A DNA stretch of 41,535 nucleotides from CAZRNB01 sp964601355 (lineage in GTDB: Bacteria; Planctomycetota; Phycisphaerae; Sedimentisphaerales; Anaerobacaceae), in contig CAZRNB010000008.1 in the NCBI GenBank assembly GCA_964601355.1, forward strand, positions 1-41,535, in the 5' to 3' direction. Below the pieces are notes generated by a model. The model was not told where the DNA came from and did not search any database. It saw only the letters and a program-made list of their open reading frames with translations. A program made the translations under genes and the position numbers. Shown here piece by piece: positions 30,363 through 38,924 of this stretch (position 1 is its first letter; each line of letters starts with the position of its first letter).

Positions 30363-31487
30363 GTGCTTATAATAAACGATAATAACGCAAAATACAGGAT
30401 TCTGAAAGCTGCAAAGCAGGCTACACAAATGTTTGTGAATGTTGCTGATAATAATGCCATCGACAATTTTCGCACCCAATATTCAAACCAGGATTTGCTT
30501 ATGTCAGCATGCTATTACATTGCGGCTGAACCGACAGCATCGCGAATATATCCTCTATGGTTTCGCATTGTATCAAACAACCTGGAAGATGCCCGTACAA
30601 GTGCACTCGAGGCTGTATTCTATATCAATGAGAATTTCGCCGTACCGCAGGACAGTATAGAATTGATTTATAATGGCGGTGGTTTTTATGCCGGCGATAG
30701 TATACAAAAAAATCATACCGCCGCTACTGGTGCTACCAAAGTAGATACATCCGATTCCGAGTTTATTATATCAATACCGCCGGTTGTCTTTGAAAGTAAG
30801 CCGACACCGTTAATGCCGGCTTTGAACTACCACCTTGCCCGCCAAATGGCAGAAGATGGAATCCAGAGAATCGATATTGATGTTTACGGTGAAATCTTCA
30901 TCCCTCTGGCCAATTCCATCTGGAACAGCAGATTTGTTATTCCTTTGACTGTCAATGAGCTGTTCTATCTCGATGCTAAAAGCATCGCCACACTTTCCAG
31001 CAGTCCAAGGTCAGAGGATTGCCTGATTCTGCCAAATTGCATTCCAGCGACGACTGAGTGGTTTAGTGAGCTACATAAAGAGGCAGAAAAAAACTACAAA
31101 GAGCAAAAGCAGCTGCAAAAAATGTTGCTCGAAAGAGGTTGGCAGATACCACCGTGTATTCGCCGGCTGCATTGGGCAGATTTAGACACGGGGACGGCCC
31201 TTGAAGCTTGCCGTATCATCTCCCAGTTTTACTCATTCATTTATGCCGGCGATGATGAAATCTGGTATCACATACTCCGCTTAGCCAACCGAAATAACAT
31301 CAAGGATCACGAAAAATTAAAGGCTATTATCTCCTTCGCCGTCGAGAGTGGCTCATTTGTAAATTGCAGCTATCCATTGCTCCGGCAGTTCTGCCCTTCT
31401 TCAAAGTGTTATATAGCAAGGATGAACGAAGAATACAAAAATCCCTACCTATTTAAGCAAGCAGGAGAAAGAAGATGGAAAGTATAA
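30363..31487 (+). CDS. Archaeo-eukaryotic primase-like protein, catalytic residues lost
   Basis: The protein has 374 residues. The order of segments follows the primase small-subunit (AEP) fold: YPLWFRIVSNNLEDARTSA where active enzymes have FDxD, a GGGF segment where the SxH loop lies, then RIDIDVYGEIFIPLANSIW and FVIPLTVNELFYLDAKSI with SPR, matching the third motif and the 'LPNS...IPLT..EL' region. The DxD aspartates are replaced (FRIV) and no SxH is seen, so it is probably inactive. The C-terminus has FCPSSKC and NPYLF, like primase-linked zinc motifs. The first codon is taken as GTG 30363, with GGGAAA nearby. It lies between the E1 and YbjN-like genes and may be a target, sensor or scaffold. 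Confidence 0.55.
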   Translation: MLIINDNNAKYRILKAAKQATQMFVNVADNNAIDNFRTQYSNQDLLMSACYYIAAEPTASRIYPLWFRIVSNNLEDARTSALEAVFYINENFAVPQDSIELIYNGGGFYAGDSIQKNHTAATGATKVDTSDSEFIISIPPVVFESKPTPLMPALNYHLARQMAEDGIQRIDIDVYGEIFIPLANSIWNSRFVIPLTVNELFYLDAKSIATLSSSPRSEDCLILPNCIPATTEWFSELHKEAEKNYKEQKQLQKMLLERGWQIPPCIRRLHWADLDTGTALEACRIISQFYSFIYAGDDEIWYHILRLANRNNIKDHEKLKAIISFAVESGSFVNCSYPLLRQFCPSSKCYIARMNEEYKNPYLFKQAGERRWKV

Positions 31488-32017
31488 CCAAAACAGTCGA
31501 GAGTTTCTTTAGGTGTGAGAGAATTAAATTTGAGCAAACCGAGAATACTGGCTTTTTTAAAATCGGTTTTGCTGGCGATAGTGGCTGCTTTCTCGGCTAC
31601 GTCGACATCGATGAAGAACAAAGGGCACTGTACATTATGACGCTCGCACCGGCAAGAATCCCCAGCAACAAAAGGCAAGAGTTAGCCGAGTTCCTAATGA
31701 GGATCAATTGCTGCCTTTTACTTGGGAATTTTGACTTGGACATGGATACCGGCCTGATAGCTTACAAGACCAGCATCATGCTCGGCGATAGCGATCTTCA
31801 CGATGACATCATTGAACACCTGCTCTATGCAAACTGGTATGCCATGGACAGATTTTTTCCTACCATAAATATGGTCGTTTTCGAAAATATATCTCCAAAA
31901 CGAGCTTTCGAGAAGGTTGAACAACAATACCAACAACAACCAGACAATCAAGATATACATTCTGATGAGTTTCTCGGCGGCCGGCTCGGCGATATTTTAG
32001 GTGGGTCGCTGAACTAA
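31475..32017 (+). CDS. YbjN-like protein with LGG near its C-terminus
   Basis: The protein has 180 residues. Residues 10-135 resemble the YbjN/T3SS-chaperone-like fold: GFFKIGFAGDSGCFLGYVDID, RQELAEFLMRINCCLLLGNFDLD, GLIAYKTSIM and IIEHLLYANWYAMDRFFP. Its usual role is binding other proteins. A Gln/Asn-rich linker leads to a Gly-rich end, EFLGGRLGDILGGSLN, with a Leu-Gly-Gly three residues from the stop, like an unprocessed ubiquitin-type tail. The gene overlaps the primase-like gene by 13 nt, so it belongs to the cluster. Whether the tail is cut and conjugated is unknown. Confidence 0.6.
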   Translation: MESITKTVESFFRCERIKFEQTENTGFFKIGFAGDSGCFLGYVDIDEEQRALYIMTLAPARIPSNKRQELAEFLMRINCCLLLGNFDLDMDTGLIAYKTSIMLGDSDLHDDIIEHLLYANWYAMDRFFPTINMVVFENISPKRAFEKVEQQYQQQPDNQDIHSDEFLGGRLGDILGGSLN

Positions 32018-32267
32018 CGGTAAAAAAAGCCAGCAGTCCATAAAAGTGAATCAAAGAATATCAAACAATCTGGATTTCAAAAAAGCCGACAGCGAGGGCT
32101 GCTCGGTATTATGCACTATCATTGCAATTGAGAATGAAAAGGAAATAAGGAGAGGCAGTTTGAATTCACTGTCAATAGGAACTGACTGAGGTGGATTGAT
32201 ATACGGATTTGTACCTTTGAGACAGGTGTATAAGATCAGGTCAAGTGTAAGATCGTTAATAATTGAT
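32018..32267. other. Gap between ubiquitin-type cluster and excisionase
   Basis: No gene or clear terminator is seen. A TTG-started frame from 32196 runs into the excisionase gene and offers an alternative start, with GAGGTGG just ahead of it. Confidence 0.4.
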
Positions 32268-32582
32268 ATGAAAGACAACGAAGTAAATAACAAGGGCAGA
32301 AAATGGCCGGGAGGGAATGAAGTTTTTCCAAGGTCGATGACAAATGCCATCATCCCCGATGGCAATGGCGGCTTCGTGCCCTGTCCTGAATTATTAACTG
32401 AGCAAGAGGCAATTAGATACCTTCGACTCGACGGAATCGATGTTGAAGATCCGGCCAATACACTTCGTTATTATAGAAAAAAAGGGCTTCTGCGGGGTAC
32501 ACAGTGTGGCAAATGCATTCGCTATCGCCGGATTGAGTTGGAGAGATTGCTGGATAAATTGACAGAATCAAATCCGCGATAA
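32268..32582 (+). CDS. Excisionase/MerR-like DNA-binding protein
   Basis: The protein has 104 residues. LLTEQEAIRYLRLD, NTLRYYRKKGLLRGTQCGKCIRYRRIELERLLDKL is a MerR/excisionase helix-turn-helix (helix_turn_helix_17 style) with the typical YRxxELERLL end. Such small proteins bind next to recombination sites and direct excision. The start is uncertain; ATG 32268 has no good ribosome-binding site. It is immediately upstream of the integrase gene, as is usual in integrative elements. Confidence 0.7.
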   Translation: MKDNEVNNKGRKWPGGNEVFPRSMTNAIIPDGNGGFVPCPELLTEQEAIRYLRLDGIDVEDPANTLRYYRKKGLLRGTQCGKCIRYRRIELERLLDKLTESNPR

Positions 32583-32743
32583 GCGTGCCCTACACAAATT
32601 TTTTTTACAAATATTAAAAAAAATTCAAAATGCACTTGCGCCCGTCCTTAATGTGCGCTTTAATAAATCTTCACTTATAATAGTTGGAGTGAAAAGTATT
32701 GACTGAAATAAACAATAAAAGTGATTGAGAAGGAATAGAGAGG

Positions 32744-33862
32744 ATGATAGCAAATATTACAACGCTTTCTAGTAACGGCGAATATTGGCAGGCATTCTAC
32801 TACGATAGCAACGGCAAGCGACGGGCTAAGAGCTTGGGGCCGAAGAAGAAGCTCTCTAAGCGACAGGCAAAGGTTTTGTGCGACCGTTTTGCTGCTGAAC
32901 TCCACCTAAACCCTGTCAGAACTGGCAACAATCAGTCGCCCACTTTGGAGAGATTTCTGGAGCGATATATTAATAACCGAACGGATGTTAAACTTACAAC
33001 AAAGGATTTGTACATGCAAACCAAGAAATCTTTACTGATGTTTTTCAGCGGTAACGTACGGATAGACCGAATTACCCGAGCGATGACAGCAGATTGGCGT
33101 GCAGCAATGGCCAATGGGAAATTGGTCTTGAATCAAAAGGGCAAAAAGAACAAAGAGGTAACTGTCTGCATCCATGTTAGAAACGCCAAGACAGCGTTTA
33201 ACCATGCAATCAGGGAAGACCTGATTGTGTTCAATCCCTTCGATCATCTGAAAGGTAATACACGCGAGCCTGACAAAAATTGGAAGTACCTTAGTATCGA
33301 AGAACTGGATAAACTGCTTGATAGCTGTCCAAACTGGGGGTGGAAATTGCAGATAGCCTTGTGCCGATTGGCCGGTCTTCGTCGCGGCGAAGCATCGAGT
33401 TTAACTTGGTCAGACATAGACTGGCAAAACCACCGGCTTAAAGTTATAGCAGAGAAGACAAGCAGACAGAGAATAGTCCCTATAGAACCAAAGCTCTATG
33501 TATCGCTGCTTGATGCATTTGGCCAAGCAAAAAATGGTGAGGAACGGATCTGTGCCATTTCTAAAAATTGTTTGTGGCGGAATTTCCAGGCGATCAGGAA
33601 GCAAGCTGGACTGCAAAGGTGGAAAGATGCCTTCAAGGTCATGCGGCGAAACTGTGAGACTGACTGGGCTCAACGATATCCACAATATGCGGTATCAACT
33701 TGGATTGGGCATGGTATCGAGGTCTCAGCAAGACACTATCTGCAGGTTCCAGAAGAGCTGTATCAAAAAGTAGCTGCAATAAATGATACTGAAACTGCCA
33801 CAAAATTGCCACAAAATCGAGTTGAAGGGACAACGTGGCCAAATCGAAGTGACAGTAAGTGA
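32744..33862 (+). CDS. Tyrosine recombinase (integrase)
   Basis: The protein has 372 residues. It has an N-terminal Arm/core-binding part (LERFLERYINNRTDVKLTT) and a catalytic domain with Arg213 in AGLRRGEASSLTW, KVMRR at box II where HxxR is usual, GH in WIGHGIEVSA and the nucleophile Tyr332 in ARHYLQV. Lys in place of the first His of HxxR is seen in this planctomycete-type subfamily as far as I recall. It ends 24 bp from the 3' end of tRNA-Val on the opposite strand, so the tRNA is the likely attachment site. The C-terminal tail is long and polar. Confidence 0.9.
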   Translation: MIANITTLSSNGEYWQAFYYDSNGKRRAKSLGPKKKLSKRQAKVLCDRFAAELHLNPVRTGNNQSPTLERFLERYINNRTDVKLTTKDLYMQTKKSLLMFFSGNVRIDRITRAMTADWRAAMANGKLVLNQKGKKNKEVTVCIHVRNAKTAFNHAIREDLIVFNPFDHLKGNTREPDKNWKYLSIEELDKLLDSCPNWGWKLQIALCRLAGLRRGEASSLTWSDIDWQNHRLKVIAEKTSRQRIVPIEPKLYVSLLDAFGQAKNGEERICAISKNCLWRNFQAIRKQAGLQRWKDAFKVMRRNCETDWAQRYPQYAVSTWIGHGIEVSARHYLQVPEELYQKVAAINDTETATKLPQNRVEGTTWPNRSDSK

Positions 33863-33886
33863 TGCTTATATAAAAGGTTATGTCAC

Positions 33887-33960
33887 TGGGCGATACAGGA
33901 CTCGAACCTGTGACCCCCTGCGTGTAAAGCAGATGCTCTAGCCAACTGAGCTAATCGCCC
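33887..33960 (-). tRNA. tRNA-Val (anticodon TAC), probable attachment site
   Basis: The complement folds as a 74-nt cloverleaf: acceptor GGGCGAT/ATCGCCC, D arm GCTC...GAGC, anticodon stem TCTGC/GCAGG with loop TTTACAC and anticodon TAC, T arm ACAGG-TTCGAGT-CCTGT, discriminator A. No CCA is encoded. Its 3' end faces the integrase gene. A repeat of the 3' half, expected at the far end of the element, is not found in the window. Confidence 0.95.
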
Positions 33961-34084
33961 TAAATCAGCCTCTGAAAATACATTCTTTTAGGCCTTGCGT
34001 CAACACTTCTTATGTCTTATATTCTTGTTCGGCTAAACTCCCGTTTATCTAAACAACATACTGAGTAAAAGTTAAGGTATTGTT

Positions 34085-34597
34085 ATGACAGTGCTTGAGG
34101 CGATTCGCAGAAGGTACTCGTGCAGGGCGTACCAGGATAAACCCGTAGAGCGTGAAAAATTAGAGCAAATCTTTGAAGCTGCTCGACTTGCGCCTTCCGC
34201 CAAGAATCTGCAGGACTGGCGTTTTGTCGTTGTGACGGATAAAGAAAAGAAACGCAAGTTAGCCGAAGCTGCTAATGACCAAAAATTTATCGAAAGTGCC
34301 GGTGTTATCATTGTTGCCTGCAGCAATTGCAACGAAGTTATGCGTTGCGGGCAGGCGATTGGCCCTATCGACGTTACTATTGCCCTTGAACACATCGCCT
34401 TGCAGGCAGCGGAGTTAGGATTAGCGACCTGCTGGATTGGCTCGTTCTATCCGGAAAAAGTGCTGCCTATCCTGGGAATTCCAGAAGATATTGCTATAAT
34501 AGAACTTATGGCTCTTGGCTACCCCGCTGACAGCCCAAAAGAACCAAAGCGCGAGCCGATGAAGAATATACTTTGCTACGAAAAATGGCAGTTTTAG
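34085..34597 (+). CDS. Nitroreductase-family protein
   Basis: The protein has 170 residues. The flavin-binding start IRRRYSCRAYQDKPVEREKLEQIFEAARLAPSAKNLQDWRFVVV is diagnostic, as are ALEHIALQAAELGLATCWIG and EDIAIIELMALGYP. The family uses FMN and NAD(P)H to reduce nitro compounds, quinones or other substrates; the specific substrate is unknown. It is the first chromosomal gene after the element and the tRNA-Val, and appears monocistronic. Confidence 0.9.
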   Translation: MTVLEAIRRRYSCRAYQDKPVEREKLEQIFEAARLAPSAKNLQDWRFVVVTDKEKKRKLAEAANDQKFIESAGVIIVACSNCNEVMRCGQAIGPIDVTIALEHIALQAAELGLATCWIGSFYPEKVLPILGIPEDIAIIELMALGYPADSPKEPKREPMKNILCYEKWQF

Positions 34598-34673
34598 CTG
34601 TTGTAAGCTATTGGTTTAGCATTAGTTAATGGATTTTTAATCTTTGAGTATGCTATATAGAAAAGAGCAAAGG

Positions 34674-34800
34674 TTGTCATTTCGAGCGAGCCGCTGGCGA
34701 GTCGAGATGCGGAGCGAAGCGGAGAGCCCCGAAGGGAAATCTTTTTTAAGCAGATTTCTCCACTTCGCGTCCCTTGGGGACGCTATGGTCGAAATGACAA
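34674..34800. repeat. Interspersed inverted repeat (MITE-like)
   Basis: TTGTCATTTCGA at the left and TCGAAATGACAA at the right are 12-bp perfect terminal inverted repeats. Inside are GAAATC/GATTTC and other complementary segments, so the whole folds as a long hairpin. Elements of this kind with TCATTTCGA ends are widespread in bacterial genomes of this style. It has no coding capacity. Confidence 0.7.
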
Positions 34801-34854
34801 TGAATCTTTTCTACATAACACTTTGAGTATTATTTTGATAATATAGGTAATTTA

Positions 34855-34925
34855 GGGGACGTAGTGCAACGGGAACACGCCGCGGTCGCATCGCGGAAAT
34901 GGGGGTTCGATTCCCCCCGTCTCCA
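34855..34925 (+). tRNA. tRNA-Ala (anticodon CGC)
   Basis: A 71-nt cloverleaf: acceptor GGGGACG/CGTCTCC with the G3:T70 pair that identifies alanine tRNA, anticodon stem CCGCG/CGCGG with loop GTCGCAT and anticodon CGC, T arm GGGGG-TTCGATT-CCCCC, discriminator A. The D loop is short. No CCA is encoded. Confidence 0.92.
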
Positions 34926-35158
34926 GTCTTCGTTCGCCGATTCGGATACCGCTATGTTTTTGCAAAAAGACATTTTTGGTGGAATTGATGATCATTCTGT
35001 GTCACTCGATTCTCGACGCTGGATACTCGATTTTCGCAGATATCGTAGCCCTTCGTCGTCCTTCTCCGTAGTGCCTACTTCCCTAAGGGACCGCGAAGGC
35101 TGGAACTACGAAGGATGAATGCCAGCGACGGCTAAACTAACTTGGAAAGGAAACAGTT

Positions 35159-36250
35159 ATGCCTGCTAATATAGCTCATCTGGTCGTAGCACATAAGGCG
35201 CTCGTGCAGCTCAAATCCGTAAAAGGCAGCGAGGTCACGGAATTTGCTGAACTAATAGACAGCACATCCAACGGGGGAAACAGCCGGGCGTATATGAACC
35301 TCGGCAGCATCGGGCCGGACCTCTACTACTACTGCAACATGACTACCGCAGTCAAAGATATGCTAACCGAGGGCTTCGTTCAGGCTATCGGCGTGACGCC
35401 CTGGTCGCACCACCTTCATTCGAGCCTGGTTAATATATTCCCGCTGCGGCTGTGCGAGATTCTATTCAAAGATGTTGTCCGCGAAAACGGCAAGCCCACC
35501 CTCGACGCCGACGACATCCGCAAGCTTGCTTACATCGCTGGACATCTGACCCATATCGCAGCCGACCAGATTATCCATCCGGTGGTGAACATTATCGCCA
35601 GGCCCTACTACCGCAGCGGCGAAAACCGCAGGAAACACCGCGAATGTGAGGTCTTTCAGGATTACTTTCTCTACGAAGAGGTTTACCGTAAGACGAGGCA
35701 GGCCCTTCGAGGGAAACAGAAAGCGACTTATGACTTCTTTGAGCAGAACTTTAACGAATGGGTGGATTGTGTGCGGGGTCTAACCAAAAGAAATACCGAG
35801 GACTGGTTCCGTTACTTTTTGCAGCGCGGCTTTGCCGAAACTTATGGACCATTCCCGGATGAAGATGTTGTGGAAGATTCGGTTGATAATTTGCTGCTAA
35901 CACTCAGAACGTGCAAAAAACTTGGTCCATACAAGGATGCAGCCCAGGACTATGAAACCAACGGCGTCAATTCAAAAATGTACAAAGAGTATATAAAGGA
36001 TGTAGATTACGTAAAATTCTATGAAGAAGCGGTCAAACTGTCGGTTATATACATCATTGCGTTATACGAGATTTATGATGTCCTAAAAAACGGAAAGGAT
36101 TTTACCGAAAAACACAAAAAGAGGTTTAGCAATATTGTCAGTTACGAGGATTTATCCTGCCCGTTAGGGCAAAAGATCTGCGAAAAGGCTTATGCCGCTC
36201 TAATGAACAACAAACAACTTCAGGATAAATATACGCAGTTTTTCGTTTAA
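35159..36250 (+). CDS. Zinc-dependent phospholipase C-like protein
   Basis: The protein has 363 residues. The start MPANIAHLVVAHKAL, NLGSIGPDLYYYCN, and AYIAGHLTHIAADQIIHPVVN match the His/Asp-rich metal-binding layout of the zinc-dependent phospholipase C family (PF00882 type). No signal peptide is seen, so it is probably cytoplasmic. The family includes enzymes with unknown substrates. GGAAAGGA precedes the ATG. The C-terminal 120 residues are helical and not recognised. Confidence 0.8.
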   Translation: MPANIAHLVVAHKALVQLKSVKGSEVTEFAELIDSTSNGGNSRAYMNLGSIGPDLYYYCNMTTAVKDMLTEGFVQAIGVTPWSHHLHSSLVNIFPLRLCEILFKDVVRENGKPTLDADDIRKLAYIAGHLTHIAADQIIHPVVNIIARPYYRSGENRRKHRECEVFQDYFLYEEVYRKTRQALRGKQKATYDFFEQNFNEWVDCVRGLTKRNTEDWFRYFLQRGFAETYGPFPDEDVVEDSVDNLLLTLRTCKKLGPYKDAAQDYETNGVNSKMYKEYIKDVDYVKFYEEAVKLSVIYIIALYEIYDVLKNGKDFTEKHKKRFSNIVSYEDLSCPLGQKICEKAYAALMNNKQLQDKYTQFFV

Positions 36251-36397
36251 TTACTGCGTTCGGTACACCGTGCGTAAATCCCGTATATTTTAATATAAAA
36301 TTTTAAAATCAAGCACTTTTTTTGCCGATGAATAGTTACAGGACTTTCTGTAAAACTGGCAAGTGCATTCGAGCACAGTTTTTTAGGGAGCGTAATA

Positions 36398-36805
36398 ATG
36401 GCGGACAGAATTCGTCTTTTATTGATTGATGATGAAGTGGACATGCTCGAGATGCTCAAATGCCATCTGGCCTTGTACGGCTTTGATGTTCACACGGCGG
36501 CAGACGGCGCATCAGGCCTGAAATTGGCACAAAAGGAAAAATTCGACTTGGTTCTCTTAGATTGGATGATGCCAGGGATGAACGGCCTTGAGGTGCTGTC
36601 GGAGCTCAAACACAATAAAAAAACAAAAAACATACCCGTTTTTATGTTCACCGCCAAAGGAATTATTGAAGATATTGAGCAGGCATTCGAGATAGGAGCA
36701 GATGATTATATTGTCAAGCCTATAGACGGCACTGAGTTGGCAAGGAAAATCAAGGTAAAGCTGGCCAAATACGAAGCTAAAAAACACGCCCAGCAACCCG
36801 CTTAA
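36398..36805 (+). CDS. Stand-alone response-regulator receiver protein
   Basis: The protein has 135 residues, a single receiver domain: Asp11/Asp12 in LLIDDEVD, phospho-acceptor Asp55 in LVLLDWMMPGMNG, Thr85 in FMFTAKG and Lys107 in YIVKPIDG. There is no output domain, so it acts through protein contacts. AGGGAG precedes the ATG. No histidine kinase lies nearby. Confidence 0.9.
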   Translation: MADRIRLLLIDDEVDMLEMLKCHLALYGFDVHTAADGASGLKLAQKEKFDLVLLDWMMPGMNGLEVLSELKHNKKTKNIPVFMFTAKGIIEDIEQAFEIGADDYIVKPIDGTELARKIKVKLAKYEAKKHAQQPA

Positions 36806-36838
36806 GAATTAAAACATATGTGTTTAGCCAAAGATAAA

Positions 36839-36948
36839 CCATCCCCAAAGCCTTCGGCTTTGAGGCTGCCACCCAAAAGTAAAAGTTAAGAATGAGTGGC
36901 AGACTCAAGCGGAGAATTCCGCGAAGCGGATTCTGAGCTTGGGGATGG
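36839..36948. repeat. Interspersed inverted repeat CCATCCCCAA (copy 1)
   Basis: The ends are CCATCCCCAA and TTGGGGATGG. Inside, a GGCTTTGAGGCTGCCACCC-like left part and GTGGCAGACTCAAGC right part also pair. It matches the element at 41093-41200 in both arms and differs in the centre. It lies between the receiver gene and umuD. Confidence 0.8.
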
Positions 36949-37056
36949 CCATTTCATATCCGGCTAAACACGTACATTAAAACTGATTTCATCTTCCAAA
37001 TTCATTTTAGCATAGACGTGCTTGATTTTGAATGACCAAAGGCATATATTCAGAGT

Positions 37057-37488
37057 ATGCAAACCAAGGTCAAGATAGTTTATAAGCCTGACAGGTCAAC
37101 AAGACGCCTCCAGCCGATATTTATGGCCAGGGTGCCGGCAGGCTTTCCATCGCCGGCGGCGGACTACGAAGAAGATAAGCTCGACCTGAATAAGCACCTT
37201 ATAAGAAATCCGGCGGCGACTTTCTTTGTCCGAGTTGCCGGAGACTCGATGGTCAAGGCAGGGATTCACGACGGCGACCTGCTGGTTGTTGACCGAAGCA
37301 TCAAGCCCGGAGATAAAAACGTCGTTATAGCAGCCGTCAACGGCGAGCTTACGGTCAAAAGAATCCGTATCCGTAAAAATAAGCTGACGCTCGAGGCTGA
37401 GAATGAAAACTACCAGAGCCGGGAAATCAATGAAGAAATGGAATTTGAGGTCTGGGGGGTGGTGACAAATGTTATCCACGCATTATGA
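37057..37488 (+). CDS. umuD: UmuD/LexA-like self-cleaving protein
   Basis: The protein has 143 residues. The cleavage site VPAGF (Ala28-Gly29), catalytic Ser64 in GDSM and Lys101 in ELTVKRI match the UmuD peptidase (S24 family) with a short N-terminal arm and no DNA-binding domain. After RecA-stimulated self-cleavage it forms polymerase V with UmuC. The stop overlaps the start of umuC (ATGA). No clear LexA box was found upstream. Confidence 0.9.
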   Translation: MQTKVKIVYKPDRSTRRLQPIFMARVPAGFPSPAADYEEDKLDLNKHLIRNPAATFFVRVAGDSMVKAGIHDGDLLVVDRSIKPGDKNVVIAAVNGELTVKRIRIRKNKLTLEAENENYQSREINEEMEFEVWGVVTNVIHAL

Positions 37489-38750
37489 AAAATATATTTG
37501 CACTTGTTGACTGCAATAATTTCTACGTCTCGTGCGAGCGGGTCTTTCAGCCGCACCTCGAAGGCAGGCCCGTGGTGGTGCTCTCCAACAACGACGGCTG
37601 TGTTGTATCGAGGTCGAATGAGGCAAAGCTGCTCGGCATCAAAATGGGCGTGGCATTTTTCGAGATTAAAGATGAGGCTGAGAAAAACGGCGTGATAGCG
37701 CTTTCATCTAATTATAGCCTCTACGCCGATATGTCACGGCGGGTGATGGAGACGCTTTGCAATTTCACGCCTGAGATTGAGGTTTATTCAATCGACGAGG
37801 CTTTTTTGAATCTTGCAGGCATAAAAGAGAATCTTACGGATTATGGGCGAAAAACCAGAGAGACCGTAAAACAATGGACCGGCATGCCGGTCTCAATCGG
37901 CATCGCGGAAACAAAAACATTAGCAAAGATTGCCAACAGAATCGCCAAGAGGTCAGATAAGGCTGCCGGTGTATTTGAGCTTACAGATAGCACTCGCATC
38001 GACGAGGCTCTTGCGCAGACCAGTGTAGAAAATGTCTGGGGCGTGGGAATAAAATCCACGCTCAAGTTAAAAAGGGCAGGGATTGAAACCGCACTTGCCC
38101 TTCGGGACACGGACGTGGAATGGATACGGCATCGCTTCGGCGTTACCGGCGTCAGGACGGTTTATGAGCTGCGGGGCACCTGTTGCTATGAGTTAGAGGA
38201 GCAGCCGTCGATGAGAAAGAGTGTCGTTGTATCGCGAATATTCGGCAGAAAAGTCGAAACGCTCGAAGAGCTTAATGAAGCGATAGCAACTTACGCATCG
38301 AGGGCCGGCGAGAAACTCCGAGAGGAAGGCTTGGCCGCCGGCGTAATGATAGTCTATGTGATGACAAGCCGGTTTGTTAATAAAAGTAAAAGATACTTCA
38401 ATTCGCAGACGGTCACTTTTCCGACCGCTACGAATTATACACCGGAGATGATTGAGTACGCTGCAAAGGCTGTGGAGCGATTGTACCGAAAAGAATTTCA
38501 GTACAATAAAGCCGGCGTAATCCTCGGCGGCCTTGTGCCGCAAGCTAATATTCAGCATAATCTATTTGATAAAGTTGACAGGCAAAAAGCAAAGATGCTA
38601 ATGCAGGCTGTTGACGCAGTCAATACGAGATTGCCCTTTACGCCGCTGCGGTGGGCTGCGGAAGGGATAAATCAGCCGTGGCAGGCGAAATTTAGCAAAC
38701 GCTCTAAGAGATTTACCACCCGCTGGGACGAACTACCAGAAGTGGCGTAG
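37485..38750 (+). CDS. umuC: UmuC-like Y-family DNA polymerase
   Basis: The protein has 421 residues, full length for UmuC. FALVDCNNFYVSCERVF holds the first catalytic Asp, PVVVLSNNDGCVVSRSNEAK follows, and YSIDEAFLNL carries the Asp-Glu pair of the Y-family palm; SIGIAETKTLAKIANRIAKR and the HhH region with VWGVGI come next. It performs translesion synthesis with UmuD'. It overlaps umuD by 4 nt and forms an SOS-type operon with it. Confidence 0.93.
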   Translation: MKNIFALVDCNNFYVSCERVFQPHLEGRPVVVLSNNDGCVVSRSNEAKLLGIKMGVAFFEIKDEAEKNGVIALSSNYSLYADMSRRVMETLCNFTPEIEVYSIDEAFLNLAGIKENLTDYGRKTRETVKQWTGMPVSIGIAETKTLAKIANRIAKRSDKAAGVFELTDSTRIDEALAQTSVENVWGVGIKSTLKLKRAGIETALALRDTDVEWIRHRFGVTGVRTVYELRGTCCYELEEQPSMRKSVVVSRIFGRKVETLEELNEAIATYASRAGEKLREEGLAAGVMIVYVMTSRFVNKSKRYFNSQTVTFPTATNYTPEMIEYAAKAVERLYRKEFQYNKAGVILGGLVPQANIQHNLFDKVDRQKAKMLMQAVDAVNTRLPFTPLRWAAEGINQPWQAKFSKRSKRFTTRWDELPEVA

Positions 38751-38779
38751 TTCGTTTAGCCATCGCCGGCACGGTGGTT

Positions 38780-38869
38780 GAGATTGCTTCGTCGCTTCGC
38801 TCCTCGCAATGACGTTGGGCTGCAATTGCTGTCATTGCGAGCGAGGCACAAGCCGAGCGTGGCAATCTC
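38780..38869. repeat. Interspersed repeat GAGATTGC...GCAATCTC
   Basis: GAGATTGCTTCGTCGC at the left and GGCAATCTC at the right are ends, and CGCAATGAC/GTCATTGCG lie in the centre, so it is a pair of inverted half units. A partial relative is at 40177-40214. It occupies the gap between umuC and the membrane protein gene. Confidence 0.75.
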
Positions 38870-38924
38870 GCATTTGTACTATTATGAATATAAACGTATC
38901 TTTTGTGTAAGAGAAAATCTATTT

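Noticed and set aside
34864..35118. An 84-codon open frame on the + strand
   Set aside because: It runs through the tRNA-Ala gene and repeat-like sequence after it, with no ribosome-binding site.
38778..38924. N-terminal extension of the coiled-coil membrane protein
   Set aside because: These codons are the interspersed repeat (GAGATTGC family); the protein starts better at 38925, just before its first membrane helix.
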